This document shows positions 13,056-20,645 of a DNA stretch of 64,000 nt, piece after piece. Under the pieces are notes generated by a model. That model was given only the letters and a program-made list of their open reading frames with translations. It made no database searches and was not told where the DNA came from. The position numbers and the translations under genes are program-made. The first letter of the stretch is position 1. Each line of letters begins with the position of its first letter. Source of the DNA: Xanthomonas sp. (lineage in GTDB: Bacteria; Pseudomonadota; Gammaproteobacteria; Xanthomonadales; Xanthomonadaceae); contig NZ_JAFIWC010000001.1 of the NCBI RefSeq assembly GCF_017163755.1, forward strand, positions 62,001 to 126,000. The letters run 5' to 3'.

Positions 13056-14165
13056 CTAGGACAGCACGCGGCCGATGCCTTCCGCATCGATCTCCCGCGC
13101 CGCCGCCGCTATCGCGGCGCGGTCGCTGGCCGGATCGAAACCGATACGGAAATGCAGTTCGCCGGCCGGCGTGCGCGACGAATGGATCGAGGCCAGGCTG
13201 ACGCCGTGGCGCTCGAACACGTACAGCAGCGTGCGCAGCGAACCGGCGCGGTCCTGCGGCAGGTACACGCTCAGCGCCAGCGCCTCGGTCAGGTCGGCCA
13301 GCAGGTAGCCGACGCGCTCGTAGCTGTAGTTGCCCTGCGCGATCGCCGCCTCGCCGAGCGCCTGCCGGTTGGCGTCGAGGAAATCGGCGCGGAACTGCGC
13401 GCGCGCCGCGTCGTCGCCCTGCCGCACCTGATCGCGCAGCCGCGTCAGCTGCCGGATCAGGCCGTCGAGCACGGCGCCCACGTGCGGATTGCCGAACTGG
13501 ATGTCCTCGTAGATCGCCGGGTTCAGCGCCAGGATGCGCGCGATGATGGCCGTGTCCAGTTCGAACGAGGCCGAACGGTACGGCATCAACGCCGCCAGCG
13601 GCCCCAGCGCCGGCGCGTGCTCGCGCAGCACTCCGGCCTGCGCCAGGTGGCTGGCGTGCACCATCGCCTGCACCAGCGCCATCACCTGGTCGTGGTGGTC
13701 CGGCGTGGTGCGCACGCAGTGCGCTTCCAGCGCCGCGCACAGGGTCTGCAGCCAGCCGTGCCAGCGCTGCAGCCGCGCTTCGCAGACCACCATCACCCGG
13801 CCCTTGAGCGTGGGCGACTTCGGCGGCGCGGTCATCGGGTGCAGGCCGGCCACCTCGGCCTGCGAGGCCAGCATCGCCGCCACCGGCTCGCGCTTGACCG
13901 AGGTCACGTCCAGCCACAGCTGGTCGCGCTCGCGCCCGGCCGCGCGCCGCACGTAATCGCCGATCAGCGTCGGCGTGTGCCGGATCGGCGCGGAGAAGAT
14001 CAGCACCTGGGCCCGCTCGAGCAGGGCGTCCTCGCCCAGCGACGCGGGATCGGCCGGATCGTGGCCGACCACCTCAAGCTGCATGCGCTCGCGGAAGAAA
14101 CCGCCGAGCCAGCGGCCATAGGCGCCGGCGCTGCCGACGATGCCGATCACCGGATGCGGGATCAC
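13056..14165 (-). CDS. tyrA: Prephenate dehydrogenase with C-terminal ACT domain
   Basis: Predicted NAD(P)-dependent prephenate dehydrogenase of tyrosine synthesis. The 369-residue product begins with a dinucleotide-binding segment (IGIVGSAGAYGRWLGGFF). It keeps the TyrA landmarks LDVTSVKREP, GLHPM and HDQVMALVQAMVHA. The C-terminal ~80 residues look like an ACT domain (LLYVFERHGVSLASIHSS), a common site of tyrosine feedback. The start is the GTG at 14165, whose GTGA overlaps the pdxY stop, giving translational coupling. No chorismate mutase domain is present. The glycine motif is somewhat degenerate (GSAGAYG), so cofactor preference is uncertain. Confidence 0.85.
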   Translation of the reverse strand: MIPHPVIGIVGSAGAYGRWLGGFFRERMQLEVVGHDPADPASLGEDALLERAQVLIFSAPIRHTPTLIGDYVRRAAGRERDQLWLDVTSVKREPVAAMLASQAEVAGLHPMTAPPKSPTLKGRVMVVCEARLQRWHGWLQTLCAALEAHCVRTTPDHHDQVMALVQAMVHASHLAQAGVLREHAPALGPLAALMPYRSASFELDTAIIARILALNPAIYEDIQFGNPHVGAVLDGLIRQLTRLRDQVRQGDDAARAQFRADFLDANRQALGEAAIAQGNYSYERVGYLLADLTEALALSVYLPQDRAGSLRTLLYVFERHGVSLASIHSSRTPAGELHFRIGFDPASDRAAIAAAAREIDAEGIGRVLS

Positions 14166-15070
14166 GCCACGCGCTCGGCGACGAACCGGATCGGCGAGGC
14201 CAGTGCCGCCGGCGTCGCCGCGAGCACGTCGAACTCCTCGTGGCCGGCGGCCAGGGTGGCCTCCAGCGCCGCGTGCACGCCGGCGATGGCGCGCCCGATC
14301 GCCTGCTCGAACGGCTCGCCGCGCAGCAGGAACCCGACCAGCAGCGCCATCAGCACATCGCCGGTGCCGGCCACGTCCACCGGCAGCAGCGGCGAGGACC
14401 AGCGATAGACCGCGTCGCGGCTGACCGCCAGGGTCAGTAGCCGCCCGGCATCGCCGCCCACGCTGTGCGCGATCACCCACTGCGGACCGCGCGCCAGCAG
14501 CGTGCGCGCCGCCGCGATCGCATCGTCCTGGGCCAGCGCCGGCAAGCCGGTGAGGCGGCCGAGCTCGAACGCGTTCGGCGTCACCAGCCAGGCGTGCGGC
14601 AACAGCCGTTCGGCGAAGATCGTCTCCAGCCCGGGCTCCACGTAGGGGCCGGTATGGGTGTCGCCGATCACCGGGTCCAGGCAATAGCGCAGCGACGGCA
14701 CCTGCGGCAAGGTGGCGTCGAGCCAGTCGGCGAACGCCGCGCCGTTGCCGACGCTGCCGAAGTAGCCGGAGATCAGCATGCGCGCCCGCTGCGGCAGGCC
14801 GCGTTCGCTGGCCCCGAGCAGCAGGTCGGCGAACCAGTCCGACGGCAGCACCTTGCCGCGCAGCGTGTCGTAGAACGGCGCATTGCTCAGCAGCGTGGTC
14901 GGAATCTCCGCCACGCGCAGGCCCAGCGCGCGCAGCGGCGGCACCGCCGCGCTGTTGCCGGCGTGGCCGTAGACCAGCTGCGACTGCACGGAGATCACAT
15001 CGACCGGCGAGGGACCGTCCGGACGCTGCCGGCGGCCGTGGATCAGATGACTTTCAGCGGATGGGTTCAT
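14162..15070 (-). CDS. pdxY: Pyridoxal kinase
   Basis: Ribokinase-like kinase of vitamin B6 salvage, phosphorylating pyridoxal with ATP. The 302-residue protein shows the PdxY/PdxK pattern: VISVQSQLVYGHAGNSAA near the N-terminus, SGYFGSVGNG, LDPVIGDTHTGPYV, the residue block TPNAFELGRLTG, and the anion-hole/catalytic segment VAGTGDVLMALL near residue 240. The first ~20 residues (MNPSAESHLIHGRRQ) extend before the usual start, so a slightly shorter product is possible. It is followed by the overlapping tyrA gene and preceded by a nine-copy heptamer array 22 bp upstream of the ATG. Confidence 0.93.
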   Translation of the reverse strand: MNPSAESHLIHGRRQRPDGPSPVDVISVQSQLVYGHAGNSAAVPPLRALGLRVAEIPTTLLSNAPFYDTLRGKVLPSDWFADLLLGASERGLPQRARMLISGYFGSVGNGAAFADWLDATLPQVPSLRYCLDPVIGDTHTGPYVEPGLETIFAERLLPHAWLVTPNAFELGRLTGLPALAQDDAIAAARTLLARGPQWVIAHSVGGDAGRLLTLAVSRDAVYRWSSPLLPVDVAGTGDVLMALLVGFLLRGEPFEQAIGRAIAGVHAALEATLAAGHEEFDVLAATPAALASPIRFVAERVA

Positions 15071-15208
15071 CGCCGTAGTTTAAGACCAGGCGGGACTCGG
15101 GACTCGGGACTCGGGACTCGGGACTCGGGACTCGGGACTCGGGACTCGGGACTCGGGACGGCAGGATGATGTCCCGGGGCAAATCGATGTCAAGCGATTT
15201 GATGCAAA

Positions 15209-15242
15209 AAGGGCCGCTTTTTTTAGAAAAAAAGCGGCCCTT
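15209..15242. terminator. Perfect 16-bp hairpin, possible bidirectional terminator
   Basis: The arms are AAGGGCCGCTTTTTTT (15209-15224) and AAAAAAAGCGGCCCTT (15227-15242), separated by AG. The GC stem with A- and T-tracts inside the stem is unlike a standard terminator, where the T-run follows the stem. It sits inside element C. Confidence 0.55.
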
Positions 15243-15261
15243 CTTGCGGCTTCGGCGCAAC

Positions 15262-15339
15262 CGCTTTTCTGTAGGAGGGGCTTAGCCCCGACGCCTTACC
15301 GATAACGCGTCGGGGCTAAGCCCCTCCTACAGAAAAGCG
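15262..15339. repeat. REP doublet, perfect 32-bp inverted repeat
   Basis: Two inverted copies of a GTAGGAG-type REP unit, 15262-15293 and 15308-15339, are exact reverse complements over 32 bp with a 14-nt spacer. Each arm contains its own small palindrome GGGGCTTAGCCCC. The same family, with different stem bases, forms the cluster at 22435-22849. Confidence 0.9.
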
Positions 15340-15402
15340 CAAATGCACCGAACTTGCGAAAATCCCGAGTCCCGAGTCCCGAGTCCCGAGCCCCGAAAAA
15401 CC

Positions 15403-16530
15403 TCAAGACGTCATCCGATCCCAGAACCCCTTCACCCCATCGATGAACGTCGCCGACTTCGGCGAATGCTTGCGCGCGTCCTCGCCGGTGAAGGTGGCTT
15501 CGAACTGTTCGAGCAGCTTGCGCTGGTCGGGGGTCAGGTTGACCGGCGTCTCCACCACCACCCGGCAGTACAGGTCGCCTTCGCTGCGGCTGCGCACCGA
15601 ACGCACGCCCTTGCCGCGCAGGCGGAACAGCTTGCCGGTCTGGGTCTCGGCGGGGATGCGGATCTCCGCCTCGCCGCCGAGCGTGGCCACGCGCACGGTG
15701 TCGCCGAGCGCGGCCTGGGAGATGCGGATCGGCACCTCGCAGTGCAGGTCGTCGCCGTCGCGCTGGAAGATCGCATGCTCGCGCACCCGCACTTCCACGT
15801 ACAGGTCGCCCGGCGGCGTGCCGGCCGGACCGGCCTCGCCCTCGCCCGCCAGGCGGATGCGATCGCCGTTGTCGACGCCGGCGGGGATCTTCACCGACAG
15901 CACCTTGGTTTCCTCCACGCGTCCGGCGCCGTGGCAGCTGCCGCACGGGTTCTGCACGATCTGGCCGCGCCCGGCGCAGTGCGGGCAGCTCTGCTGCATC
16001 GCGAAGATGCCGCGCTGGATACGCACCTGGCCGCGACCGTGGCAGGTGCTGCAGGTCTCGACCTTGCCGTCTTCCGAGCCGCTGCCGTGGCAGTGCTCGC
16101 ACTCGCCCAGGGTCGGGATCTCGATGCGGCGCTCGATGCCGACCACCGCTTCCTCCAGGTCCAGCTCCAGCACATAGCCGATGTCCGCGCCGCGGCGCGC
16201 CGCGCGTCCTCCGCCTGCACCGCCGAAGATGTTGCCGAAGATGTCGCCGAAGATGTCGCCCATGTCCGGGCCGCCGGGCCCGCCACCGCCGCCGCCCATG
16301 CCATGCTCGAATGCGGCGTGGCCATGCGCGTCGTACACGCGGCGCTTGTTGCCGTCCGACAGCACCTCGTAGGCTTCCTTGCACTCCTTGAACGCCGCCT
16401 CGGCGGCATGGTCGCCGGGGTTGCGGTCCGGGTGGTACTTCATCGCGCAACGGCGATAGGCCTTCTTCAGTTCTTCGTCGCTGGCGGTACGGGCCACGCC
16501 CAGCACTTCGTAGTAGTCGCGTTTGCTCAT
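15403..16530 (-). CDS. dnaJ: Chaperone protein DnaJ
   Basis: Hsp40 co-chaperone that binds unfolded substrates and stimulates DnaK ATPase. The 375 residues show the J-domain with the HPD motif (YHPDRNPG, about residue 34), a Gly/Phe region rich in GGGG and [13 protein letters not shown] (about 78-105), four CxxCxGxG zinc motifs ([32 protein letters not shown]), and the C-terminal substrate-binding domains. The ATG at 16530 gives the standard [12 protein letters not shown] start; the in-frame extension reads from heptamer repeats. It follows dnaK with a 170-bp gap filled by element D. Confidence 0.98.
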   Translation of the reverse strand: MSKRDYYEVLGVARTASDEELKKAYRRCAMKYHPDRNPGDHAAEAAFKECKEAYEVLSDGNKRRVYDAHGHAAFEHGMGGGGGGPGGPDMGDIFGDIFGNIFGGAGGGRAARRGADIGYVLELDLEEAVVGIERRIEIPTLGECEHCHGSGSEDGKVETCSTCHGRGQVRIQRGIFAMQQSCPHCAGRGQIVQNPCGSCHGAGRVEETKVLSVKIPAGVDNGDRIRLAGEGEAGPAGTPPGDLYVEVRVREHAIFQRDGDDLHCEVPIRISQAALGDTVRVATLGGEAEIRIPAETQTGKLFRLRGKGVRSVRSRSEGDLYCRVVVETPVNLTPDQRKLLEQFEATFTGEDARKHSPKSATFIDGVKGFWDRMTS

Positions 16531-16535
16531 TGATC

Positions 16536-16696
16536 GGGACTCGGGACTCGGGACTCGGGACCCGGCAGGAAGGGGAAGTGATTCAAAGCAGCTACTCCAG
16601 GCGATAACGGCAGGACCGGAAAAAATGCAGGACCGGAAAACATCGGGACCCGGCAAGTCGCCTTGCCGAGTCCCGGGTCCCCGGGTCCCGAGTCCC
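16536..16696. repeat. Heptamer-array inverted element D
   Basis: Left array: GGGACTC at 16536, 16543 and 16550, then GGGACCC at 16557. Right array: GAGTCCC (16668), GGGTCCC (16675), GGGTCCC (16683) and GAGTCCC (16690), inverted. The element lies between dnaK and dnaJ, inside the heat-shock cluster, and ends 4 bp from the dnaK stop. In the dnaK-dnaJ transcript it could fold into a long hairpin and change the dnaJ:dnaK ratio. Confidence 0.88.
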
Positions 16697-16700
16697 GGCC

Positions 16701-18623
16701 TTACTTCTTGTCGTCCTTGACCTCGGTGAACTCGGCGTCCACCACGTCGTCGCCGGCCGGCGCCTGCGCGCCCGCCGCGCCCGGCGCGGCACCGGGCTGG
16801 TCACCGGCGGCGGCCGCGGCGTACAGCGACTGGCCGGCCTCTTCCAGCGCCTTGGTCTTGGCCTCGATCTGGGCCTTGTCGTCGCCCTTCATCGCCGTTT
16901 CCAGGTCCGCCAGCGCCGCCTCGACCTTGCCGATCACGTCGCCGCCGACCTTGCTGCCGTGCTCGGTGATCGCGCTGCGGGTGGCGTGGATTAGGCCGTC
17001 GGCCTGGTTGCGCGCCTGCACCAGCTCGTGGAACTTCTTGTCTTCCTCGCGGTTGGCTTCCGCGTCGGCGACCATCCGCTGGATCTCGTCGTCCGACAGG
17101 CCCGAGCCGGCCTTGATCTCGACCTTCTGCTCCTTGTTGGTCTTCTTGTCCTTGGCCGACACGTGCAGGATGCCGTTGGCGTCGATGTCGAAGGAAACCT
17201 CCACCTGCGGCAGGCCGCGCGGCGCCGGCTCGATGCCGGACAGGTCGAACTTGGCCAGCGACTTGTTGTAGCGGGCCTGCTCGCGCTCGCCCTGCAGCAC
17301 GTGCACCGTCACCGCGGACTGGTTGTCCTCGGCGGTGGAGAAGGTCTGCGAGGCCTTGGTCGGGATCGTGGTGTTCTTCTCGATGATCTTGGTGAACACG
17401 CCACCCAGGGTCTCGATGCCCAGGCTCAGCGGGGTCACGTCGAGCAGCAGCACGTCCTTGACGTCGCCGGCCAGCACGCCGCCCTGGATCGCGGCGCCCA
17501 GCGCCACGGCCTCGTCGGGGTTGACGTCCTTGCGCGGCTCCTTGCCGAAGAACTCGGCCACGGCCTGCTGGACCTTCGGCATGCGGGTCTGGCCGCCGAC
17601 CAGGATCACCTCGGTCACGTCGCTGGCGCGCAGGCCGGCGTCGTTGAGCGCGGTGCGGCACGGCTCGATGGTGCGCTTGACCAAGTCCTCGACCAGCGCC
17701 TCGAGCTTGGCCCGGGTCAGCTTGATGTTCAGGTGCTTCGGGCCCGACGCGTCGGCAGTGACGTACGGCAGGTTCACTTCGGTCTGCTGCGAGGAGGACA
17801 GCTCGATCTTGGCGCGCTCGGCCGCGTCCTTCAGGCGCTGCAGCGCCAGCGGATCCTTGCGCAGGTCGATGCCCTGGTCCTTGTTGAACTCCTCGACGAG
17901 GTAGTCGATGACGCGCTTGTCGAAGTCTTCGCCGCCCAGGAAGGTGTCGCCGTTGGTGGCCAGCACCTCGAACTGCTTCTCGCCGTCGACGTTGGCGATC
18001 TCGATGATCGACACGTCGAAGGTGCCGCCGCCCAGGTCGTACACCGCGATCTTGCGGTCGCCGCCCTGGCCCTTGTCCAGGCCGTAGGCCAGCGCCGCGG
18101 CGGTCGGCTCGTTGATGATGCGCTTGACGTCCAGGCCGGCGATGCGGCCGGCGTCCTTGGTCGCTTGGCGCTGGCTGTCGTTGAAGTACGCCGGCACGGT
18201 GATGACCGCCTCGGTGACGGTCTCGCCGAGGAACGCTTCGGCGGTCTTCTTCATCTTCTCCAGCACCTGCGCGGAGATCTCCTGCGAGGCCAGCTTGCGG
18301 CCGTCGGCCGTGGCCACCCACGCATCGCCGTTGTCGTGCTGGACGATGCCGTACGGCACCAGGCCGATGTCCTTCTGCACTTCGGCGTCGGTGAACTTGC
18401 GGCCGATCAGGCGCTTCACCGCGTAGAAGGTGTTCTTGGGGTTGGTGACCGCCTGGCGCTTGGCCGAGGCGCCCACCAGCACTTCGCCGTCCTTGGTGTA
18501 GGCGACGATCGAAGGCGTGGTGCGGTCGCCCTCGGAATTCTCGATGACGCGGGCCTTGCCGCCGTCCATGATCGCCACGCACGAGTTGGTCGTGCCCAGG
18601 TCGATGCCGATGATCTTGCCCAT
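16701..18623 (-). CDS. dnaK: Chaperone protein DnaK (Hsp70)
   Basis: Hsp70 chaperone with an N-terminal ATPase domain and a C-terminal substrate-binding domain, 640 residues as usual. The start [14 protein letters not shown], the signatures [12 protein letters not shown] and [13 protein letters not shown], and the linker [12 protein letters not shown] are all present. The tail is Ala/Gly-rich and ends in the negatively charged [15 protein letters not shown] lies 8 nt before the ATG at 18623. The gene has its own heat-shock type promoter at 18678-18705 and sits between grpE and dnaJ. Confidence 0.99.
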   Translation of the reverse strand: MGKIIGIDLGTTNSCVAIMDGGKARVIENSEGDRTTPSIVAYTKDGEVLVGASAKRQAVTNPKNTFYAVKRLIGRKFTDAEVQKDIGLVPYGIVQHDNGDAWVATADGRKLASQEISAQVLEKMKKTAEAFLGETVTEAVITVPAYFNDSQRQATKDAGRIAGLDVKRIINEPTAAALAYGLDKGQGGDRKIAVYDLGGGTFDVSIIEIANVDGEKQFEVLATNGDTFLGGEDFDKRVIDYLVEEFNKDQGIDLRKDPLALQRLKDAAERAKIELSSSQQTEVNLPYVTADASGPKHLNIKLTRAKLEALVEDLVKRTIEPCRTALNDAGLRASDVTEVILVGGQTRMPKVQQAVAEFFGKEPRKDVNPDEAVALGAAIQGGVLAGDVKDVLLLDVTPLSLGIETLGGVFTKIIEKNTTIPTKASQTFSTAEDNQSAVTVHVLQGEREQARYNKSLAKFDLSGIEPAPRGLPQVEVSFDIDANGILHVSAKDKKTNKEQKVEIKAGSGLSDDEIQRMVADAEANREEDKKFHELVQARNQADGLIHATRSAITEHGSKVGGDVIGKVEAALADLETAMKGDDKAQIEAKTKALEEAGQSLYAAAAAGDQPGAAPGAAGAQAPAGDDVVDAEFTEVKDDKK

Positions 18624-18677
18624 TGGATGACTCCTGAAATTTCGATGTCTACCGGCTGCTGCCGGGGTCTGGTTCGG

Positions 18678-18705
18678 ATATAGGGATGGCCGGGTTTCAT
18701 TCAAG
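18678..18705 (-). promoter_or_regulatory. Heat-shock (sigma-32-like) promoter of dnaK
   Basis: On the minus strand CTTGAA (18705-18700), 14 nt, then CCCTATAT (18685-18678) fits the sigma-32 pattern CTTGAA-N13-15-CCCCATNT well. The same DNA also reads as a sigma-70 promoter, TTGAAT-N16-TATATC. It lies about 55 bp upstream of the dnaK ATG. Confidence 0.65.
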
Positions 18706-18766
18706 CCATCACTGCAAATTAGCGTTCCGCCGTCGGCGCGGCGGGTTCGCCGCCCGCCGCGCACGT

Positions 18767-19288
18767 TCAGTCGTGCTTGGCGACCACCACCAGCGCCGGC
18801 CGCAGCAGCCGGTCGTTGAGCAGATAGCCCTTCTGGAACACCTGGACCACGTGGCCCGGCGCGATGCCGTCGGCCTCGGCCTGGCTGATCGCCTGGTGGT
18901 GCTCCGGGTTGAACGGCTGCCCGGTCGGATCGAGCAGGGTCAGGCCGTTGTCGGCGGCGACCTTGAGCAGCTGCTTGTAGGTCAGTTCCAGGCCGTCGCG
19001 CAGCGGGCTGGGTTCGCTGCCGGCGGCGGTCAGCCCCGCGTCCAGGCTGTCGAACACCGGCAGCAGGTCGCCGAGCAGGCGCTCGTTGGCGAACTTGCGC
19101 GCCTGCTCCACGTCGCGGGCGATGCGCTTGCGCTGGTTCTCCAGGTCGGCGCGCTCGCGCAGCGCGTCGGCCTTGACCAGCGCCAGCTCGGTGCGCAGGG
19201 TCTCGACTTCCGCCTGCAGCGGATCGGTCGTCGGCTGCTGCGCCTCGGTCAGGCGTTCAGAATCGAATTCGGGCTGTTCTTGGTTCAT
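18767..19288 (-). CDS. grpE: Nucleotide exchange factor GrpE
   Basis: Nucleotide exchange factor that releases ADP from DnaK. The 173-residue protein has the long N-terminal coiled helix ([28 protein letters not shown] is the start of it) and the family block [20 protein letters not shown]. The C-terminal beta domain holds [21 protein letters not shown] and the terminal [16 protein letters not shown]. The ATG at 19288 (MNQEQPE) is chosen over one 14 codons upstream because a promoter with transcription start near 19325 would make the upstream start close to leaderless. It precedes dnaK by 143 bp. Confidence 0.97.
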   Translation of the reverse strand: MNQEQPEFDSERLTEAQQPTTDPLQAEVETLRTELALVKADALRERADLENQRKRIARDVEQARKFANERLLGDLLPVFDSLDAGLTAAGSEPSPLRDGLELTYKQLLKVAADNGLTLLDPTGQPFNPEHHQAISQAEADGIAPGHVVQVFQKGYLLNDRLLRPALVVVAKHD

Positions 19289-19332
19289 TTCCGGTTCCCT
19301 GGCGGGAGGTACACCCGCCCTACCGGACAACC

Positions 19333-19359
19333 TATGTGGGCACTGGAGGGGGATTCAAG
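19333..19359 (-). promoter_or_regulatory. Heat-shock (sigma-32-like) promoter of grpE
   Basis: On the minus strand CTTGAA (19359-19354), 13 nt, then CCCACATA (19340-19333) resembles the sigma-32 consensus. It lies about 45 bp upstream of the grpE ATG in the 184-bp hrcA-grpE gap, so grpE need not depend on readthrough from hrcA. Confidence 0.6.
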
Positions 19360-19378
19360 ATGCTGTGTTGCGTTTTTC

Positions 19379-19408
19379 GGGACCGGGGACCGGGGACCAG
19401 GGACCCGG
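19379..19408. repeat. Heptamer array E (single arm)
   Basis: Four tandem heptamers, GGGACCG, GGGACCG, GGGACCA and GGGACCC (19379-19406), are followed by GG. Unlike the other elements, no facing inverted array was found nearby. It lies between hrcA and the grpE promoter. Confidence 0.85.
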
Positions 19409-19472
19409 AGCGACACGGTTCCTGGGGCTTGGCTGGCTGGCGAAAGGCGGTTTGCCGGTCGCGGCGCGGCGG

Positions 19473-20534
19473 TCAGCGTTCGGTCGGCGGTGTCGGGTCC
19501 AGCGCCGCGCCGAGCACCTCGGCGGCGGTCTGCACCAGCGGGATGACCCGGTCGTAGGCCATGCGCTTGGGGCCGATCACCCCGAGCACGCCCAGCACCT
19601 GGCCGCCGGCGCCGTAGGGCGCGGTGACCAGCGAGACGCTCTCCAGCGGCACCACCCCGGTCTCCTCGCCGATGAAGATGCGCACGCCCGGCGCCTGGAT
19701 GGTGCGTTCGAGCAGCTGCAGGATCTCGCGCTTGCTGGCGAAGACCTCGAACAGCTCGCGCAGCCGCTCCAGATCGGACAGGTCCTGCACGCCCATCAGC
19801 CTGGTCTGCCCGGCCAGCACCATGTCCTCGCCGCCGGCCGGGGCCAGCGCCTGCTCGGCCAGCTCCACGCTGTGCGCCAGCAGCTGTTCCATCTCCGCCT
19901 GGGCGTGGCGCAGGTCGCGCAGCAGGGTGGCGCGGATGTCGGCCAGGCCGCGCCCGGCGAACTGCGCATTGAGGTAGTTGGCCACCCGCTCCAGTTCGGC
20001 CGGCTCGTAGGCCTTGCGCGGCTCGATGACCCGGTTCTGCACCTCGTTGTCGGAGAACACCAGGATCGCTAGCACCCGGCGCGCGTCCAGCGGCACGAAG
20101 TCGATATGCCGGAACGCGAACTGCTCGCGCTTGGGCGCGCTGACCACGCCGACGAAATGGGTCATCGCCGACAACAGCTCCGAGGCGCTGCCGAGCAGCG
20201 CCTGGGTCCCGGCGGCGCTGGACATCTCCGCGCGCAGCCGCGCCACCTCGCCCTCGGCGGGCGGGCGCATCTGCACCAGGCTGTCGACGAACACCCGGTA
20301 GCCGTTGGCGGTGGGGATGCGCCCGGCCGAGGTGTGCGGCGAGCTCAGCAGCCCGGCGTCCTCCAGGTCGGCCAGGATGTTGCGGATCGTCGCCGGGCTC
20401 ACGTCCAGCCCGGCGTGGCGCGCCAGGGTCTGCGAGCCGACCGGCTCGCCGTCGTGGATATAGCGCGAGATCAGCGTGCGCAGCAGCTGCCGGGCACGCG
20501 GGTCGAGCGAGGAATGGACCGGAGAGGCGCGCAT
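19473..20534 (-). CDS. hrcA: Heat-inducible transcription repressor HrcA
   Basis: Repressor of class I heat-shock genes that binds CIRCE operators. The 353 residues include the N-terminal winged helix (LLRTLISRYIHDGEPVGSQT, then SPATIRNILADLEDAGLL) and the HrcA signature HTSAGRIPTANGYRVFVD. The C-terminal GAF-like domain follows (FIGEETGVVPLES, APYGAGGQVLGVLGVIGPKRM). No CIRCE sequence (TTAGCACTC-N9-GAGTGCTAA) was found in front of hrcA, grpE or dnaK in this window, so its targets, probably groESL, should lie elsewhere. First gene of the hrcA-grpE-dnaK-dnaJ series. Confidence 0.97.
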   Translation of the reverse strand: MRASPVHSSLDPRARQLLRTLISRYIHDGEPVGSQTLARHAGLDVSPATIRNILADLEDAGLLSSPHTSAGRIPTANGYRVFVDSLVQMRPPAEGEVARLRAEMSSAAGTQALLGSASELLSAMTHFVGVVSAPKREQFAFRHIDFVPLDARRVLAILVFSDNEVQNRVIEPRKAYEPAELERVANYLNAQFAGRGLADIRATLLRDLRHAQAEMEQLLAHSVELAEQALAPAGGEDMVLAGQTRLMGVQDLSDLERLRELFEVFASKREILQLLERTIQAPGVRIFIGEETGVVPLESVSLVTAPYGAGGQVLGVLGVIGPKRMAYDRVIPLVQTAAEVLGAALDPTPPTER

Positions 20535-20559
20535 GGAATCAACCCGTGAGACTGGACAC

Positions 20560-20588
20560 TAGATAATGACGGCTTGCCGGCTTGGCAA
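20560..20588 (-). promoter_or_regulatory. Promoter of hrcA with an overlapping palindrome
   Basis: On the minus strand TTGCCA (20588-20583), a 17-nt spacer, and TATCTA (20565-20560) form a good sigma-70 promoter, 26 bp before the hrcA ATG. The -35 box overlaps the inverted repeat CTTGCC-N5-GGCAAG (20573-20589), an operator-like site in the hrcA/recN divergent gap. Confidence 0.6.
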
Positions 20589-20645
20589 GTCATTGGCCCA
20601 ACTATCCGCGCATGCTAGCTTTGCGCGGCCTCGACCCCGACCACC

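Larger units (their letters stand above)
15092..15394. repeat. Heptamer-array inverted element C, with a 44-bp core
   Basis: Nine perfect tandem GGGACTC copies (15092-15154) plus GGGAC form the left array. Three GAGTCCC copies and one GAGCCCC (15367-15394) form the right array, inverted. Between them lie a 44-bp core at 15161-15204, shared 41/44 with element F, a perfect 16-bp hairpin (15209-15242) and a REP doublet (15262-15339). The core itself contains CAAATCG-N8-CGATTTG. The element fills the pdxY-dnaJ gap; no gene is seen within it. Confidence 0.9.

Noticed and set aside
15092..15159. CRISPR-like look of the heptamer array
   Set aside because: Repeat unit is 7 bp with no spacers and no cas genes nearby.
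18624..20645. CIRCE operator
   Set aside because: No TTAGCACTC-N9-GAGTGCTAA or close variant was found upstream of hrcA, grpE or dnaK.
20589..20645. SOS box for recN
   Set aside because: No CTGT-N8-ACAG match; xanthomonad LexA sites differ and none was recognised with confidence.
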